A DNA stretch of 64,000 bases from an uncultured Bacteroidota bacterium. Its GTDB lineage: Bacteria; Bacteroidota; Bacteroidia; Flavobacteriales; Flavobacteriaceae. The notes under the pieces were generated by a model that ran no database searches, was not told the origin of the DNA, and was given only the letters and a program-made list of their open reading frames with translations. Both the position numbers and the translations under genes were made by a program. Below are positions 26,704 through 35,151 of this stretch, one piece after another. Where the stretch lies: NCBI GenBank assembly GCA_913062555.1, contig CAJXVU010000011.1, forward strand, positions 1 to 64,000, given 5' to 3'. Each line of letters begins with the position of its first letter. Position 1 is the stretch's first letter.

Positions 26704-27539
26704 TGGAAACATATTTAGGTGTTGATCTTGGTGGAACAAACTTTAAAGTTGGTTGTGTTACCGATGGCAAAATTATTTCTGAGGTGTATAGTTCGGTGCA
26801 TCGTACTATTGGTGAAGCCGAATTAATTCAAACACTATTTGAAACCATTGACCAGGTAATTACGGCTAATGTAAAGGCTATAGGTGTTGGTGTTCCTGGG
26901 ATTTTAGACCCTGATTCGGGTGTAATATATGACATTCAAAATTTGCCTATGTGGAAAGAAGTTCCTTTAAAACAGCTGTTAGAAGAACGGTATAAGCTTC
27001 CTGTATTTTTAAATAATGATGCCAACTGTTTTGCCAAAGGCGAAAAGGTATATGGCCAAGGAATGCCCTTCGCCAATTTTATTGGACTATCTATTGGTAC
27101 CGGTTTAGGCATGGGTATTATTATTAACCATCAGTTGCATAATGGCGTACTGTGTGGTGCTGGTGAGATAGGAATGGTGACCTATAAAGAGAGCATAATT
27201 GAACATTATACTAGTAGTCTGTTTTTTGAACGAGAATATCAGCAAAGTGCAAAATCACTGAGCGAATTGGCGATTCAGGGAGAATCAAAAGCGCTATTAG
27301 CATTTACAGAATTTGGAACACATTTAGGACATGCTATCAATAACATTTCATATATGTATGCCCCTGAAGCAATTGTTCTGGGTGGGTCCATCACTAAAGC
27401 TTACCCCCTATTTAAAACAGCAATGGAAAACACCATAGCGACATTCGCTTACCCCAAACAAATTGAAAATTTAAAAATTGAAATATCCACTTTAAGTGGT
27501 ATCGCTATTTTGGGAGCTGCAGCCTTATGTATCAAATAA
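26703..27539 (+). CDS. ROK family sugar kinase
   Basis: A 278-residue cytosolic kinase. The phosphate-binding motif is D-L-G-G-T-N-F-K. The catalytic Asp is in L-N-N-D-A-N-C-F-A, and the ROK loop is I-G-T-G-L-G-M-G-I. The usual CxCGxxGCxE zinc motif is missing: the C-G-A-G-E-I-G-M region goes straight into M-V-T-Y. It is therefore a short zinc-less ROK enzyme, likely glucokinase- or fructokinase-like. ATG 26703 gives the conserved N-terminus; the frame is open further upstream but overlaps the transporter gene. It is translationally coupled to the transporter. Confidence 0.88.
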   Translation: METYLGVDLGGTNFKVGCVTDGKIISEVYSSVHRTIGEAELIQTLFETIDQVITANVKAIGVGVPGILDPDSGVIYDIQNLPMWKEVPLKQLLEERYKLPVFLNNDANCFAKGEKVYGQGMPFANFIGLSIGTGLGMGIIINHQLHNGVLCGAGEIGMVTYKESIIEHYTSSLFFEREYQQSAKSLSELAIQGESKALLAFTEFGTHLGHAINNISYMYAPEAIVLGGSITKAYPLFKTAMENTIATFAYPKQIENLKIEISTLSGIAILGAAALCIK

Positions 27540-27695
27540 ATGGCCATCCAATAACAATTAGCACATCAGAGGCTTTGTAAAGCTAATGTTCAAACCGCTT
27601 TCTTGTTAAAGCGAATGAAATTATATTGTCCTTCCTTTTAGTTTTGTATTTTTAAAAATTGTAATCGCAAATAAAATAAAGATTTATATATACGT

Positions 27696-29231
27696 ATGAA
27701 ATTAAAATCACTCATCTGCACATTTATTTTTGCTATGCTTTTTCTAAATAGCTATGCTCAAATAAGTACTTCTGAAAACATTAAAGTACAAATTAGAACC
27801 GAAGGCTTTCAAAATTCTCAAGCGATGCCAATGCTAAGTGAGCTATCAGATATTTACGGACAACGATTAACTGGATCTCGGGAATACTTGGCGGCCGCCA
27901 AATGGATTCGAGAAAAAATGCAGTCTATAGGACTCGATAAGGTCAAATTTGAGAATTATTGTAAAGAATGTCGAGGATGGAGTATTAAAAGTTTCAATGT
28001 CGAAATGGTCGGACCTAACTATATGAATATATCAGCTTATCCGTTAGCAATGAGTAAAAGCTCTCAAGGTATTGTTGAAGGTGAAGTTATTCATATTTCT
28101 AGTTTTAGAGACATGAAATCTGTTAGATCTAAATTTGCAGGAAAGCTCAAAGGGAAAATCATTTTATTAGGACAAGATCCTAAACAACGTGCATTAACTG
28201 GCGATATATCAAAAACTTATAGTGACCAAGATTTAGAGACGATGGAAAATCAAATCGTTTCTAAAAATAAACAAACACCATTACCAAAACTTCTAAAATC
28301 ATGGGAGACTAGTGATGTGAGAGATAAAGAATTTCTTCAATTTGTTGAAAAAGAAGGTGCACTTGCTGTATTAAAAACAAGTGCCACGTTACTTGGCAAT
28401 TTACATCCCGATGGTACTTATTATTATAAGAATGGCGATTACAAGCCATTACCATATTTCACGATCATGCCAGAGCATTTTGGAAGAATGTTACGTATGT
28501 TAAACCAAAATGTTAGTCCCAACATTCGGTTAAATCTCGAAACAGAATTTTATAAAGAACCAGAAAATAATGTCAATATTATCGGAGAAATAACCGGAAA
28601 TGATCCCCAACTAAAATCGGAGAGCATATTAATTGGTGCGCATTTTGACTCTTGGCATTCGGGAACCGGAGCAACAGATAATGGGGCTAATGCAATTGTA
28701 TTAGTAGAGGCTCTAAGAATTTTAAAACAAATAGGTTTTAAACCAAAAAGAACAATAAGAATGGGTCTTTGGGGTGGTGAAGAGCAGGCATTTATTGGCT
28801 CTGTATCTTATGCTAAGAAACATTTTGGCGACCTCAACAAAAAACCAAATAAGGCCTCTACCAAGGTTTCTGCCTATTTAAATTTAGATAACGGTGCTGG
28901 TGCTATAAGAGGCCTTTATTTACAACAAAATGATTTGGCAAGACCTGTTTTTAAGCAAATTTTTGACCCTATAGTCAATCTAAGTAATGGCGCTTTAACT
29001 ATTGAGAATACCTTGTCCACAGATCATGAGACCTTTGATCATTATAACATTCCTTCGTTTCAGTTCATACAAGATCAGCTCACTTATTATAATGTGACCC
29101 ATCATACCCAGTTGGATGTATTAGAATATGTGCCTGAAAAGGACATTATGAAGAATGCTGTTATATTAGCTTGGACCATATATGCGCTTTCAGAAATGGA
29201 GGAAAAAGTGCCAAGAAAAAACAAGAAATAA
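27696..29231 (+). CDS. Secreted M28-family zinc peptidase
   Basis: A 511-residue exported peptidase (signal peptide ending ...NSYAQ, residue 22). A PA-type insert covers about residues 120-260. The M28 zinc site is complete: His316 (GAHFD), Asp328 (bridging, GATDNG), Glu362-Glu363 (GGEE), Asp398 (L-D-N-G) and His444 (S-T-D-H-E). The layout resembles plasma glutamate carboxypeptidase / carboxypeptidase Q. It probably releases amino acids from peptides outside the inner membrane. Monocistronic in appearance. Confidence 0.9.
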   Translation: MKLKSLICTFIFAMLFLNSYAQISTSENIKVQIRTEGFQNSQAMPMLSELSDIYGQRLTGSREYLAAAKWIREKMQSIGLDKVKFENYCKECRGWSIKSFNVEMVGPNYMNISAYPLAMSKSSQGIVEGEVIHISSFRDMKSVRSKFAGKLKGKIILLGQDPKQRALTGDISKTYSDQDLETMENQIVSKNKQTPLPKLLKSWETSDVRDKEFLQFVEKEGALAVLKTSATLLGNLHPDGTYYYKNGDYKPLPYFTIMPEHFGRMLRMLNQNVSPNIRLNLETEFYKEPENNVNIIGEITGNDPQLKSESILIGAHFDSWHSGTGATDNGANAIVLVEALRILKQIGFKPKRTIRMGLWGGEEQAFIGSVSYAKKHFGDLNKKPNKASTKVSAYLNLDNGAGAIRGLYLQQNDLARPVFKQIFDPIVNLSNGALTIENTLSTDHETFDHYNIPSFQFIQDQLTYYNVTHHTQLDVLEYVPEKDIMKNAVILAWTIYALSEMEEKVPRKNKK

Positions 29232-29498
29232 CCCGTTTAATATTTAATATTAGACCCCTGAAGCACTTAAAAATTGATAAAATGCCAGCACGGGGTAAGC
29301 AATTCCATTTACAATCAAGCGAGAAGCTTGTAATTAGTCATTAGTATTATGATGGAACTTTGAGGCTCCTACAATTCAATCCAAAAGTATAACAATTGAC
29401 TACATTTCTGTTTTATTTCTTAATTCATCTCCATAAATTTACTATTTAATCAATTAGTTGTAAATTTATTATATCAATCAAAACCAACACTTTACATT

Positions 29499-30962
29499 AT
29501 GAATTACAAATTTATATTCGCATTAGTTGCTACAATACTAATCACATCTTGCAAATCCAATCAAACAACAGACCCTTCCGAAGAGATAAATACCATTGAA
29601 AATGGTCTTTTAAAATCACTCCAAGTAAAAGGAGAATCTCCCATAAATTTAAACATACTAGATCGTATGGCTCATCACAAAGTTCCTGGAGTCAGTATTG
29701 CAATAGTTGAAAACGGGGTTATAAAATGGGCAAAAGCATATGGTATCGCAAATACCAATACCGGACAAGAAGTTGATATAAACACACTTTTTCAAGCCGG
29801 CTCCATTAGCAAACCATTAGCAGCTTTATCAGCTTTAAAATTGGTTGAAGAAGGGAAGCTGGATCTAGACAAAGACGTTAATAGCTATTTGAAAAACTGG
29901 AAAATTCCAGATTCTAAATTTACAGAAACTGAAAAAGTTACTTTAAGAAGATTGCTCACCCATACTGCAGGAATGACTGTCCATGGATTTCCAGGGTATA
30001 CTCAAAAAGATTCATTTCCTAGTATAGAAATGGTACTCAATGGTAAAGGGAATACATCTGCCATATTTGTAGATACAATTCCTGGAAGTATTTGGCGCTA
30101 TTCAGGTGGTGGTTATACGGTTATGGAAAAACTGGTTGAAGATGTAAGCGAATTACCCCTTGAGGACTATATGATCAAAAACATATTAGTTCCAATGCAA
30201 ATGAGCAATAGTACTTATGACCAACCTTTACTAAAAAGCAGGTATGCTAATGCCAGTGCTGCCTATTATGGTGATGGAACTATTGTAGAAGGCTTATGGC
30301 ATAATTATCCAGAACAAGCTGCTGCTGGTTTATGGACCACTCCAACTGATTTAGCTAAGTATTGTATCGAGATTCAAAACATTATTACTGACAAAAAGAA
30401 AGGCGTCCTTTCCAAAGATATTGTTGAACAAATGCTAAGTAAAGACAAAAATAATTGGGGACTAGGCCCTTCTTTACGATGGGAAAATGACTCTTTAATA
30501 TTTCAACATGGTGGTAAAAATGCAGGATTCACAAATGACTTAATGGCTTTCGCATATAGCGGAAATGCAGTAGTTGTAATGACAAATGCCGATAACGGCG
30601 GAAAACTTATTGGTGAAATATTACGATCGGTATCTCAATATTATAATTGGGGTACACATCAAACAAAAATTGTAGAAACCATTAGTTTACCAATTGAAGA
30701 TCTCGGCAAGTTCACTGGTACTTATAAGTTAGATTTTCAAGTCCCTGACATCGGTGATTATTTAATAGATATTTCTATAAAAGATAAAAAGCTGTTTGTA
30801 ATGGATCCTAATAATGATGACTCCAATGTTTTGACACCTCAAAACGCTTTAAAATTTATTGATTTAGACAAGGGCGATGAAGTAGAATTCCAAACAACAG
30901 ACGACGCTAAAATCGGTTTACTTTGGAGTGGTCGATTTCAATTTTATAAAGTGGAAGAATAA
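29499..30962 (+). CDS. Serine hydrolase lipoprotein (class C beta-lactamase fold)
   Basis: A 487-residue lipoprotein (lipobox I-T-S-C, Cys18). The catalytic S-x-x-K is Ser102-I-S-Lys105 in A-G-S-I-S-K-P. Tyr202 in R-Y-S-G-G-G is the YxN-equivalent, and the third motif is H-G-G-K-N-A-G-F. A C-terminal beta-rich domain (~400-487) follows, as in many Bacteroidota esterase/D-aminopeptidase homologues. Resistance to beta-lactams cannot be inferred from the fold. A shared terminator separates it from the repeat-protein gene. Confidence 0.88.
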   Translation: MNYKFIFALVATILITSCKSNQTTDPSEEINTIENGLLKSLQVKGESPINLNILDRMAHHKVPGVSIAIVENGVIKWAKAYGIANTNTGQEVDINTLFQAGSISKPLAALSALKLVEEGKLDLDKDVNSYLKNWKIPDSKFTETEKVTLRRLLTHTAGMTVHGFPGYTQKDSFPSIEMVLNGKGNTSAIFVDTIPGSIWRYSGGGYTVMEKLVEDVSELPLEDYMIKNILVPMQMSNSTYDQPLLKSRYANASAAYYGDGTIVEGLWHNYPEQAAAGLWTTPTDLAKYCIEIQNIITDKKKGVLSKDIVEQMLSKDKNNWGLGPSLRWENDSLIFQHGGKNAGFTNDLMAFAYSGNAVVVMTNADNGGKLIGEILRSVSQYYNWGTHQTKIVETISLPIEDLGKFTGTYKLDFQVPDIGDYLIDISIKDKKLFVMDPNNDDSNVLTPQNALKFIDLDKGDEVEFQTTDDAKIGLLWSGRFQFYKVEE

Positions 30963-31039
30963 ATTATCTGTAATAAAATCTTATTTAAGCTAAATTGATT
31001 TACTCATAAAAATTTTACAAGCATAGATATAAAATGTAA

Positions 31040-31070
31040 AAGCCAGCAATTATAAAAAAATTGCTGGCTT
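31040..31070. terminator. Bidirectional hairpin terminator
   Basis: AAGCCAGCAATT (31040-31051) pairs with AATTGCTGGCTT (31059-31070) across a 7-base loop. It lies between convergent gene ends (30962 and 31097). Confidence 0.75.
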
Positions 31071-31096
31071 CAAATCTTTATTAAAATCTTAGCAAA

Positions 31097-31723
31097 TTAA
31101 TAAAGACACACTACTACTTCTTGTTGACATTTCATGTCCTTATATGCATTAAACCCTTCTGGCAAATATGCCGTGGTATCAAATCCTAATTCTACGTCTT
31201 CTTCAAGTTCTACTAATACAATAGCATTCCAATTTAAATCGTACTTTCCACTTAAAACATTAAAGTCTTCTGGTAAATATGCTTGAGTATCAAATCCTAA
31301 ATCTACATCTTCATCAAGTTCCACTAATTCAATAGCATTCCAATCTAAATCATGCTTTCCTTTTAAAGCATTAAAGTCTTCTGGTAAATATGTTTTAGAA
31401 TCAAATCCTAGAGTTACGTCTTCTTCGAGCTCTATTAATTCAATAGTATTCCAATCTAAATCGTGCATTCCTTTTAAAGCATTAAACCCTTCTGGTAAAT
31501 ACGCCTTAGAATCAAACCCTAATTCAATTTCTTCATCCTCTTCAATCACTTCAATATTTGTGATGTCAAATTCTTCAGAAGCTAACAGGTTAGTGTTTTC
31601 AAAAAGAATGGATTCTAATTCTAATTCTTCAATTGTTTTTAAAGAATGGTCTGGTATTTTTTCAACCATGGCCGCAGCATTCATAATAAATAGTGCGCTA
31701 AATAATAAAGTTAATCGGTACAT
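31097..31723 (-). CDS. Secreted acidic 37-residue-repeat protein C (four repeats)
   Basis: A 208-residue paralogue of proteins A and B, ~13 kb away. It has a short signal peptide (about 1-18, ...M-N-A-A-A), an acidic linker and four 37-residue repeats (58-94, 95-131, 132-168, 169-208). The consensus is E-L-x-E-L-E-E-D-V-x-L-G-F-D-T/S, Y-L-P-E-x-F-N-A-L-K-G, D-L-D-W-N-A/T-I. The last unit departs after Y-K-D-M and ends in a Cys-containing tail. The change in repeat number between paralogues suggests repeat gain or loss. Function unknown. Confidence 0.75.
   Translation of the reverse strand: MYRLTLLFSALFIMNAAAMVEKIPDHSLKTIEELELESILFENTNLLASEEFDITNIEVIEEDEEIELGFDSKAYLPEGFNALKGMHDLDWNTIELIELEEDVTLGFDSKTYLPEDFNALKGKHDLDWNAIELVELDEDVDLGFDTQAYLPEDFNVLSGKYDLNWNAIVLVELEEDVELGFDTTAYLPEGFNAYKDMKCQQEVVVCLY
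31100..31552 (-). repeat. Four 111-bp coding repeats in protein C
   Basis: Tandem 111-base in-frame units encoding the 37-residue repeats. The plus-strand block TTCCAATCTAAATC(G/A)TG recurs in two of them. Confidence 0.8.
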
Positions 31724-31873
31724 AATATTTTTGTTTGTTTGTTTCGCTTTTACATTTATAAGGACGTTACAAAAACAAAAATGTTACGTTTGTTTAGAAA
31801 TTTTTAACTAAATTAAATTCTTTTTAATTCTTTTTTAAGAGATCCCAATTGAAACGTTAAATTTTTAAGAACT

Positions 31874-32698
31874 TTAAGGCAGTAGAACATTGATTTTATC
31901 ATGATACAATTTAAAATCAATTAAATTATTATGTCCTGCATTTTTGATAATGCTAAAACTAGTTTTATCCTTTGGTGATGAATTAAAAAGTCGCTCACCA
32001 GAACTAAAAGGCACTACATAATCATTTGTACCATGAAATATATGTATATCGCAAGTCACATTACTTATAAATTGATGTGTAGGGAATTGATAACTCATCA
32101 TTAATGACACAGGCATAAAAGGAAACCTTGTTTTTGCGACATCCACAATGCTAAAATATGGCGTTTCTAATATGAGTTGTTTAGGGCTATTATTTGCAGC
32201 AACCTTCGCCGCAATAGCAGTTCCTAATGATCGTCCGTAGATCGTGATTTTATTTTCAGGATAGTGCTCTTTCAATAACGAATAGCATATTTGTGCATCA
32301 TCATAAAGTGCCGTTTCACTTAAAGTTCCAGTACTTTTACCATAACTCCTATAATCCATAACAAATACGTCGTAATTTTTTCCAACAAAATATTCGGCAA
32401 TAGTTCCCCATTTGGATAAATCGCCTGCATTCCCATGAAAATACAAAATAACACCTTTGCTGTCTTTAGCTTTAAAATGTACAGCGTTAATAATGGCATT
32501 ATCTTTTGTATCTAGAAATAATTCTTCAAAAGGATGTGAAAAATTGAATCTATAATCTTGAGCTAAAACTGTTGGTCTAAATAATAATTTTTCCTGAAGA
32601 ACATATAATGATGTACCAATCATAACATATAAACCTATTATTATTACAAACGCTTTTTTAAGCCTTTGCTTTATTGTTTTTTGCCGAGTGTATGACAT
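31874..32698 (-). CDS. Membrane-anchored alpha/beta hydrolase (tandem copy 2)
   Basis: A 274-residue protein with one N-terminal helix (about 16-33), then an S33/BEM46-like alpha/beta hydrolase. Motifs are F-H-G-N-A-G-D-L (oxyanion), GRSLGT (nucleophile Ser), H-G-T-N-D (Asp) and A-G-H-N-N (His). Its start lies inside the end of the upstream paralogue (41-base overlap, different frame), implying translational coupling. It probably acts in the periplasm or at the membrane surface. Substrate unknown. Confidence 0.85.
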   Translation of the reverse strand: MSYTRQKTIKQRLKKAFVIIIGLYVMIGTSLYVLQEKLLFRPTVLAQDYRFNFSHPFEELFLDTKDNAIINAVHFKAKDSKGVILYFHGNAGDLSKWGTIAEYFVGKNYDVFVMDYRSYGKSTGTLSETALYDDAQICYSLLKEHYPENKITIYGRSLGTAIAAKVAANNSPKQLILETPYFSIVDVAKTRFPFMPVSLMMSYQFPTHQFISNVTCDIHIFHGTNDYVVPFSSGERLFNSSPKDKTSFSIIKNAGHNNLIDFKLYHDKINVLLP

Positions 32699-33533
32699 TA
32701 ATACTTGTAGTTGAAAAATCTATTGAATTTAATTTTGCATTGATAATTTCTTCCATAATTTGGTGATAAGACTCAAAATTATTTAAATCTTTATGTCCTC
32801 CTCCAATTATAGTATGTAACCTTGTTAATTTGGGTTTAATTTGAGAGAGCTTAACACTGCTTTTATAAGGAATTAATTTATCATTGGTACCATGAACAAT
32901 ATGAATAGGACATTGTACATATTTTAACCATTTATAGGTTGGCAACGGGTACTTTATCAATATAGACAGTGGCATAAATGGCATATAACGTGCCGTTACC
33001 TTTGTTAAACTATAATAAGGGGCATCTAGAATGAGCATTTTAGGATTATTAATAGACGCCAACTTTGTGGCAAACCCTGACCCCAATGAACGGCCATAAA
33101 CGATGATGTTTTCTTCTGAAACCCGTTCTTTTATCTTGGTATATACTTCTTGTAAATCGCGTTTAATAGCCTTTTGTGAGCGGCGCCCCGTACTTTTACC
33201 AAACCCGCGATAGTCTATCATGAACACATCATAACCATGTCTTGTAAAATCGACAGCAAACTTGCCCCAACCCTTTATACTCTTTGAATTCCCTTTTAAA
33301 TATAACACCACCCCTTTTGGGTCTTTAACTCGAAATCGGAGACCATTAATCACAGCACCATCACGGGTTTCTAGATTATACTCTTGTGTTTCTTGATTTT
33401 TGTAAAAAAATTGAAAATCTTCAGGTAGTTTTTCTGGTTTAAACAACAAATAATCCTGAACATAGTAAATAACGATACTTATCACCAAATATGTAATTGC
33501 AACAATTATTAGAATTTGTAACCAATAAGGCAT
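32658..33533 (-). CDS. Membrane-anchored alpha/beta hydrolase (tandem copy 1)
   Basis: A 291-residue paralogue of the next gene. It has an N-terminal helix (about 5-25), then Y-L-K-G-N-S-K-S (where the family usually has H-G-N, so the first His is replaced by Lys), GRSLGS (Ser), H-G-T-N-D (Asp) and G-G-H-K-D-L (His). The triad is complete despite the change in the oxyanion loop. First gene of a two-gene minus-strand operon. Confidence 0.84.
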   Translation of the reverse strand: MPYWLQILIIVAITYLVISIVIYYVQDYLLFKPEKLPEDFQFFYKNQETQEYNLETRDGAVINGLRFRVKDPKGVVLYLKGNSKSIKGWGKFAVDFTRHGYDVFMIDYRGFGKSTGRRSQKAIKRDLQEVYTKIKERVSEENIIVYGRSLGSGFATKLASINNPKMLILDAPYYSLTKVTARYMPFMPLSILIKYPLPTYKWLKYVQCPIHIVHGTNDKLIPYKSSVKLSQIKPKLTRLHTIIGGGHKDLNNFESYHQIMEEIINAKLNSIDFSTTSINVIHSAKNNKAKA

Positions 33534-33740
33534 CTCTTAAATGTTTTTCTATTCACACAAGATATAAAACTTTTCAATAGTATTAGTTTCAATTAGATAA
33601 ACAATAAATACTCAGGTTTAATCATTTCTAGACCAGTAATAAAGGGTTTTGATAGAATTTTATGACTTCATATCGAATTTATAAGTTTCAACCATTTTTT
33701 TTCACTAAATTCATCCTGCTATTATAAAACGCCCCTATCG

Positions 33741-34997
33741 ATGAAACGTATTTTTATTCTAATCTTTTTAATTGCCAGCTTTACGTCTTGTGAAGATGAC
33801 TCCGACGATGTCATCATTATTTGTGATACGCCTTCAGGGCTCACAAGCACAGAAATCACTCATAATAGTGTGCTTTTAAGCTGGTCAAATTTAAATGAAA
33901 TTAAAGCCGTTACCATTGAATATGGACTCAATGGCTTTCAAACTGGAACAGGAACTATAGTCACCACATCAGACAATTCAATTACTATAGAAGATTTAGT
34001 GCCTAATATGGCCTATGAATATTACATTTCGGCAAATTGCTCAGTTGATAATGTAAGCATGTCCAGCGATGCCAAAAGTTTCAATACAGAGGTTAGTCCA
34101 GTGGTCGCACAGTTTTTACCGAAACTCTCTCAACTGAATATTTTTACTGGTGATTTAGGTGAATTAACCCCGAGTACAAATACTTTTAAATACGAATTAA
34201 GTACAGAACTATATTCAGATTATGCACATAAATTACGTTTAATATCGCTTCCAAAAGATGAAGCGATGGTTTATGATGGCGATGGGCTTCCTATTTTCCC
34301 TGATGGCACCGTTATGGCTAAAACATTTTATTATAATCTAGATGAAACCAATGCTGCTGCAGGTAAAAAAATTATTGAAACTAGAATTTTAATTAAGCAA
34401 AGTAATATCTGGCATTTAGGAAATTATGTTTGGAATGCCGCACAAACTGAAGCAACTTATGATGAAGATTCACATATTGTTCCAGTAACTTGGATTGATG
34501 CACAAGGGGTTGAAAAATCTGTAGACTATAAAGTTCCAGATTATCCATCTTGTGTAACGTGTCATCAAAATAGTGGTAGAAGAACTCCAATAGGTCCAAA
34601 ATTACGATCGATGAACTTTGACGTTAATAATACAAATCAACTTCAGCAGTTTATTAATGATGGGCATTTGACAAATGCGCCAAATCCCTCGTCTATTAGT
34701 GCTTTACCAGATTGGGAAGATACAAATTTCACTCCTGAAGAACGAACAAGAGCATACTTTGACATGAATTGCGCACACTGCCATTCTCCCGGAGGTCATC
34801 ACAATATGAACTTTTATGAAGCCATGGACCTGAGGCTCGAAACGCGTTTTAGTGAAACTAATATTTATGATTACAGGTATAGTATCATGACTAGAATTCA
34901 AACAAGTATTCCTGGATATAGCATGCCTTTTTTAGGTGTAACTACTCCACATACGGAAGCTTTACAGTTAATCATTCCATTTTTAGAGTCGCTCTAA
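33741..34997 (+). CDS. Di-haem c-type lipoprotein with fibronectin III domain
   Basis: A 418-residue lipoprotein (lipobox F-T-S-C, Cys17). Residues ~29-116 form a fibronectin type III domain. The C-terminal ~290 residues match the HNE_0200/SO_2930-type family (TIGR03806, from memory), with two CxxCH haem motifs: CVTCH (271-275) and CAHCH (344-348). The signature G-P-K-L-R-S-M-N lies between them. Such proteins often sit near surface carbohydrate- or beta-helix-related proteins; here it is followed by a metzincin. A redox or electron-transfer role at the outer membrane is inferred. Confidence 0.85.
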   Translation: MKRIFILIFLIASFTSCEDDSDDVIIICDTPSGLTSTEITHNSVLLSWSNLNEIKAVTIEYGLNGFQTGTGTIVTTSDNSITIEDLVPNMAYEYYISANCSVDNVSMSSDAKSFNTEVSPVVAQFLPKLSQLNIFTGDLGELTPSTNTFKYELSTELYSDYAHKLRLISLPKDEAMVYDGDGLPIFPDGTVMAKTFYYNLDETNAAAGKKIIETRILIKQSNIWHLGNYVWNAAQTEATYDEDSHIVPVTWIDAQGVEKSVDYKVPDYPSCVTCHQNSGRRTPIGPKLRSMNFDVNNTNQLQQFINDGHLTNAPNPSSISALPDWEDTNFTPEERTRAYFDMNCAHCHSPGGHHNMNFYEAMDLRLETRFSETNIYDYRYSIMTRIQTSIPGYSMPFLGVTTPHTEALQLIIPFLESL

Positions 34998-35151
34998 TAA
35001 AATTTTAACCCAGATTACACATTAAAAACTCCTTTTTACATTACCTTTTAGTCTTAAAAATTTGTTAAAATATTACTAATTTTTAAGACTAGAAATGGTT
35101 CTACCAGCTGCTTTTCTTATTTTCACTAGCTAAACTTAAAACCAAGCAAAA

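Noticed and set aside
29499-30962. Serine hydrolase considered as a beta-lactam resistance gene
   Set aside because: The S-x-x-K, Y-S-G and H-G-G motifs fit the broad class C fold, which mostly contains esterases and peptidases; there is no specific resistance signature.
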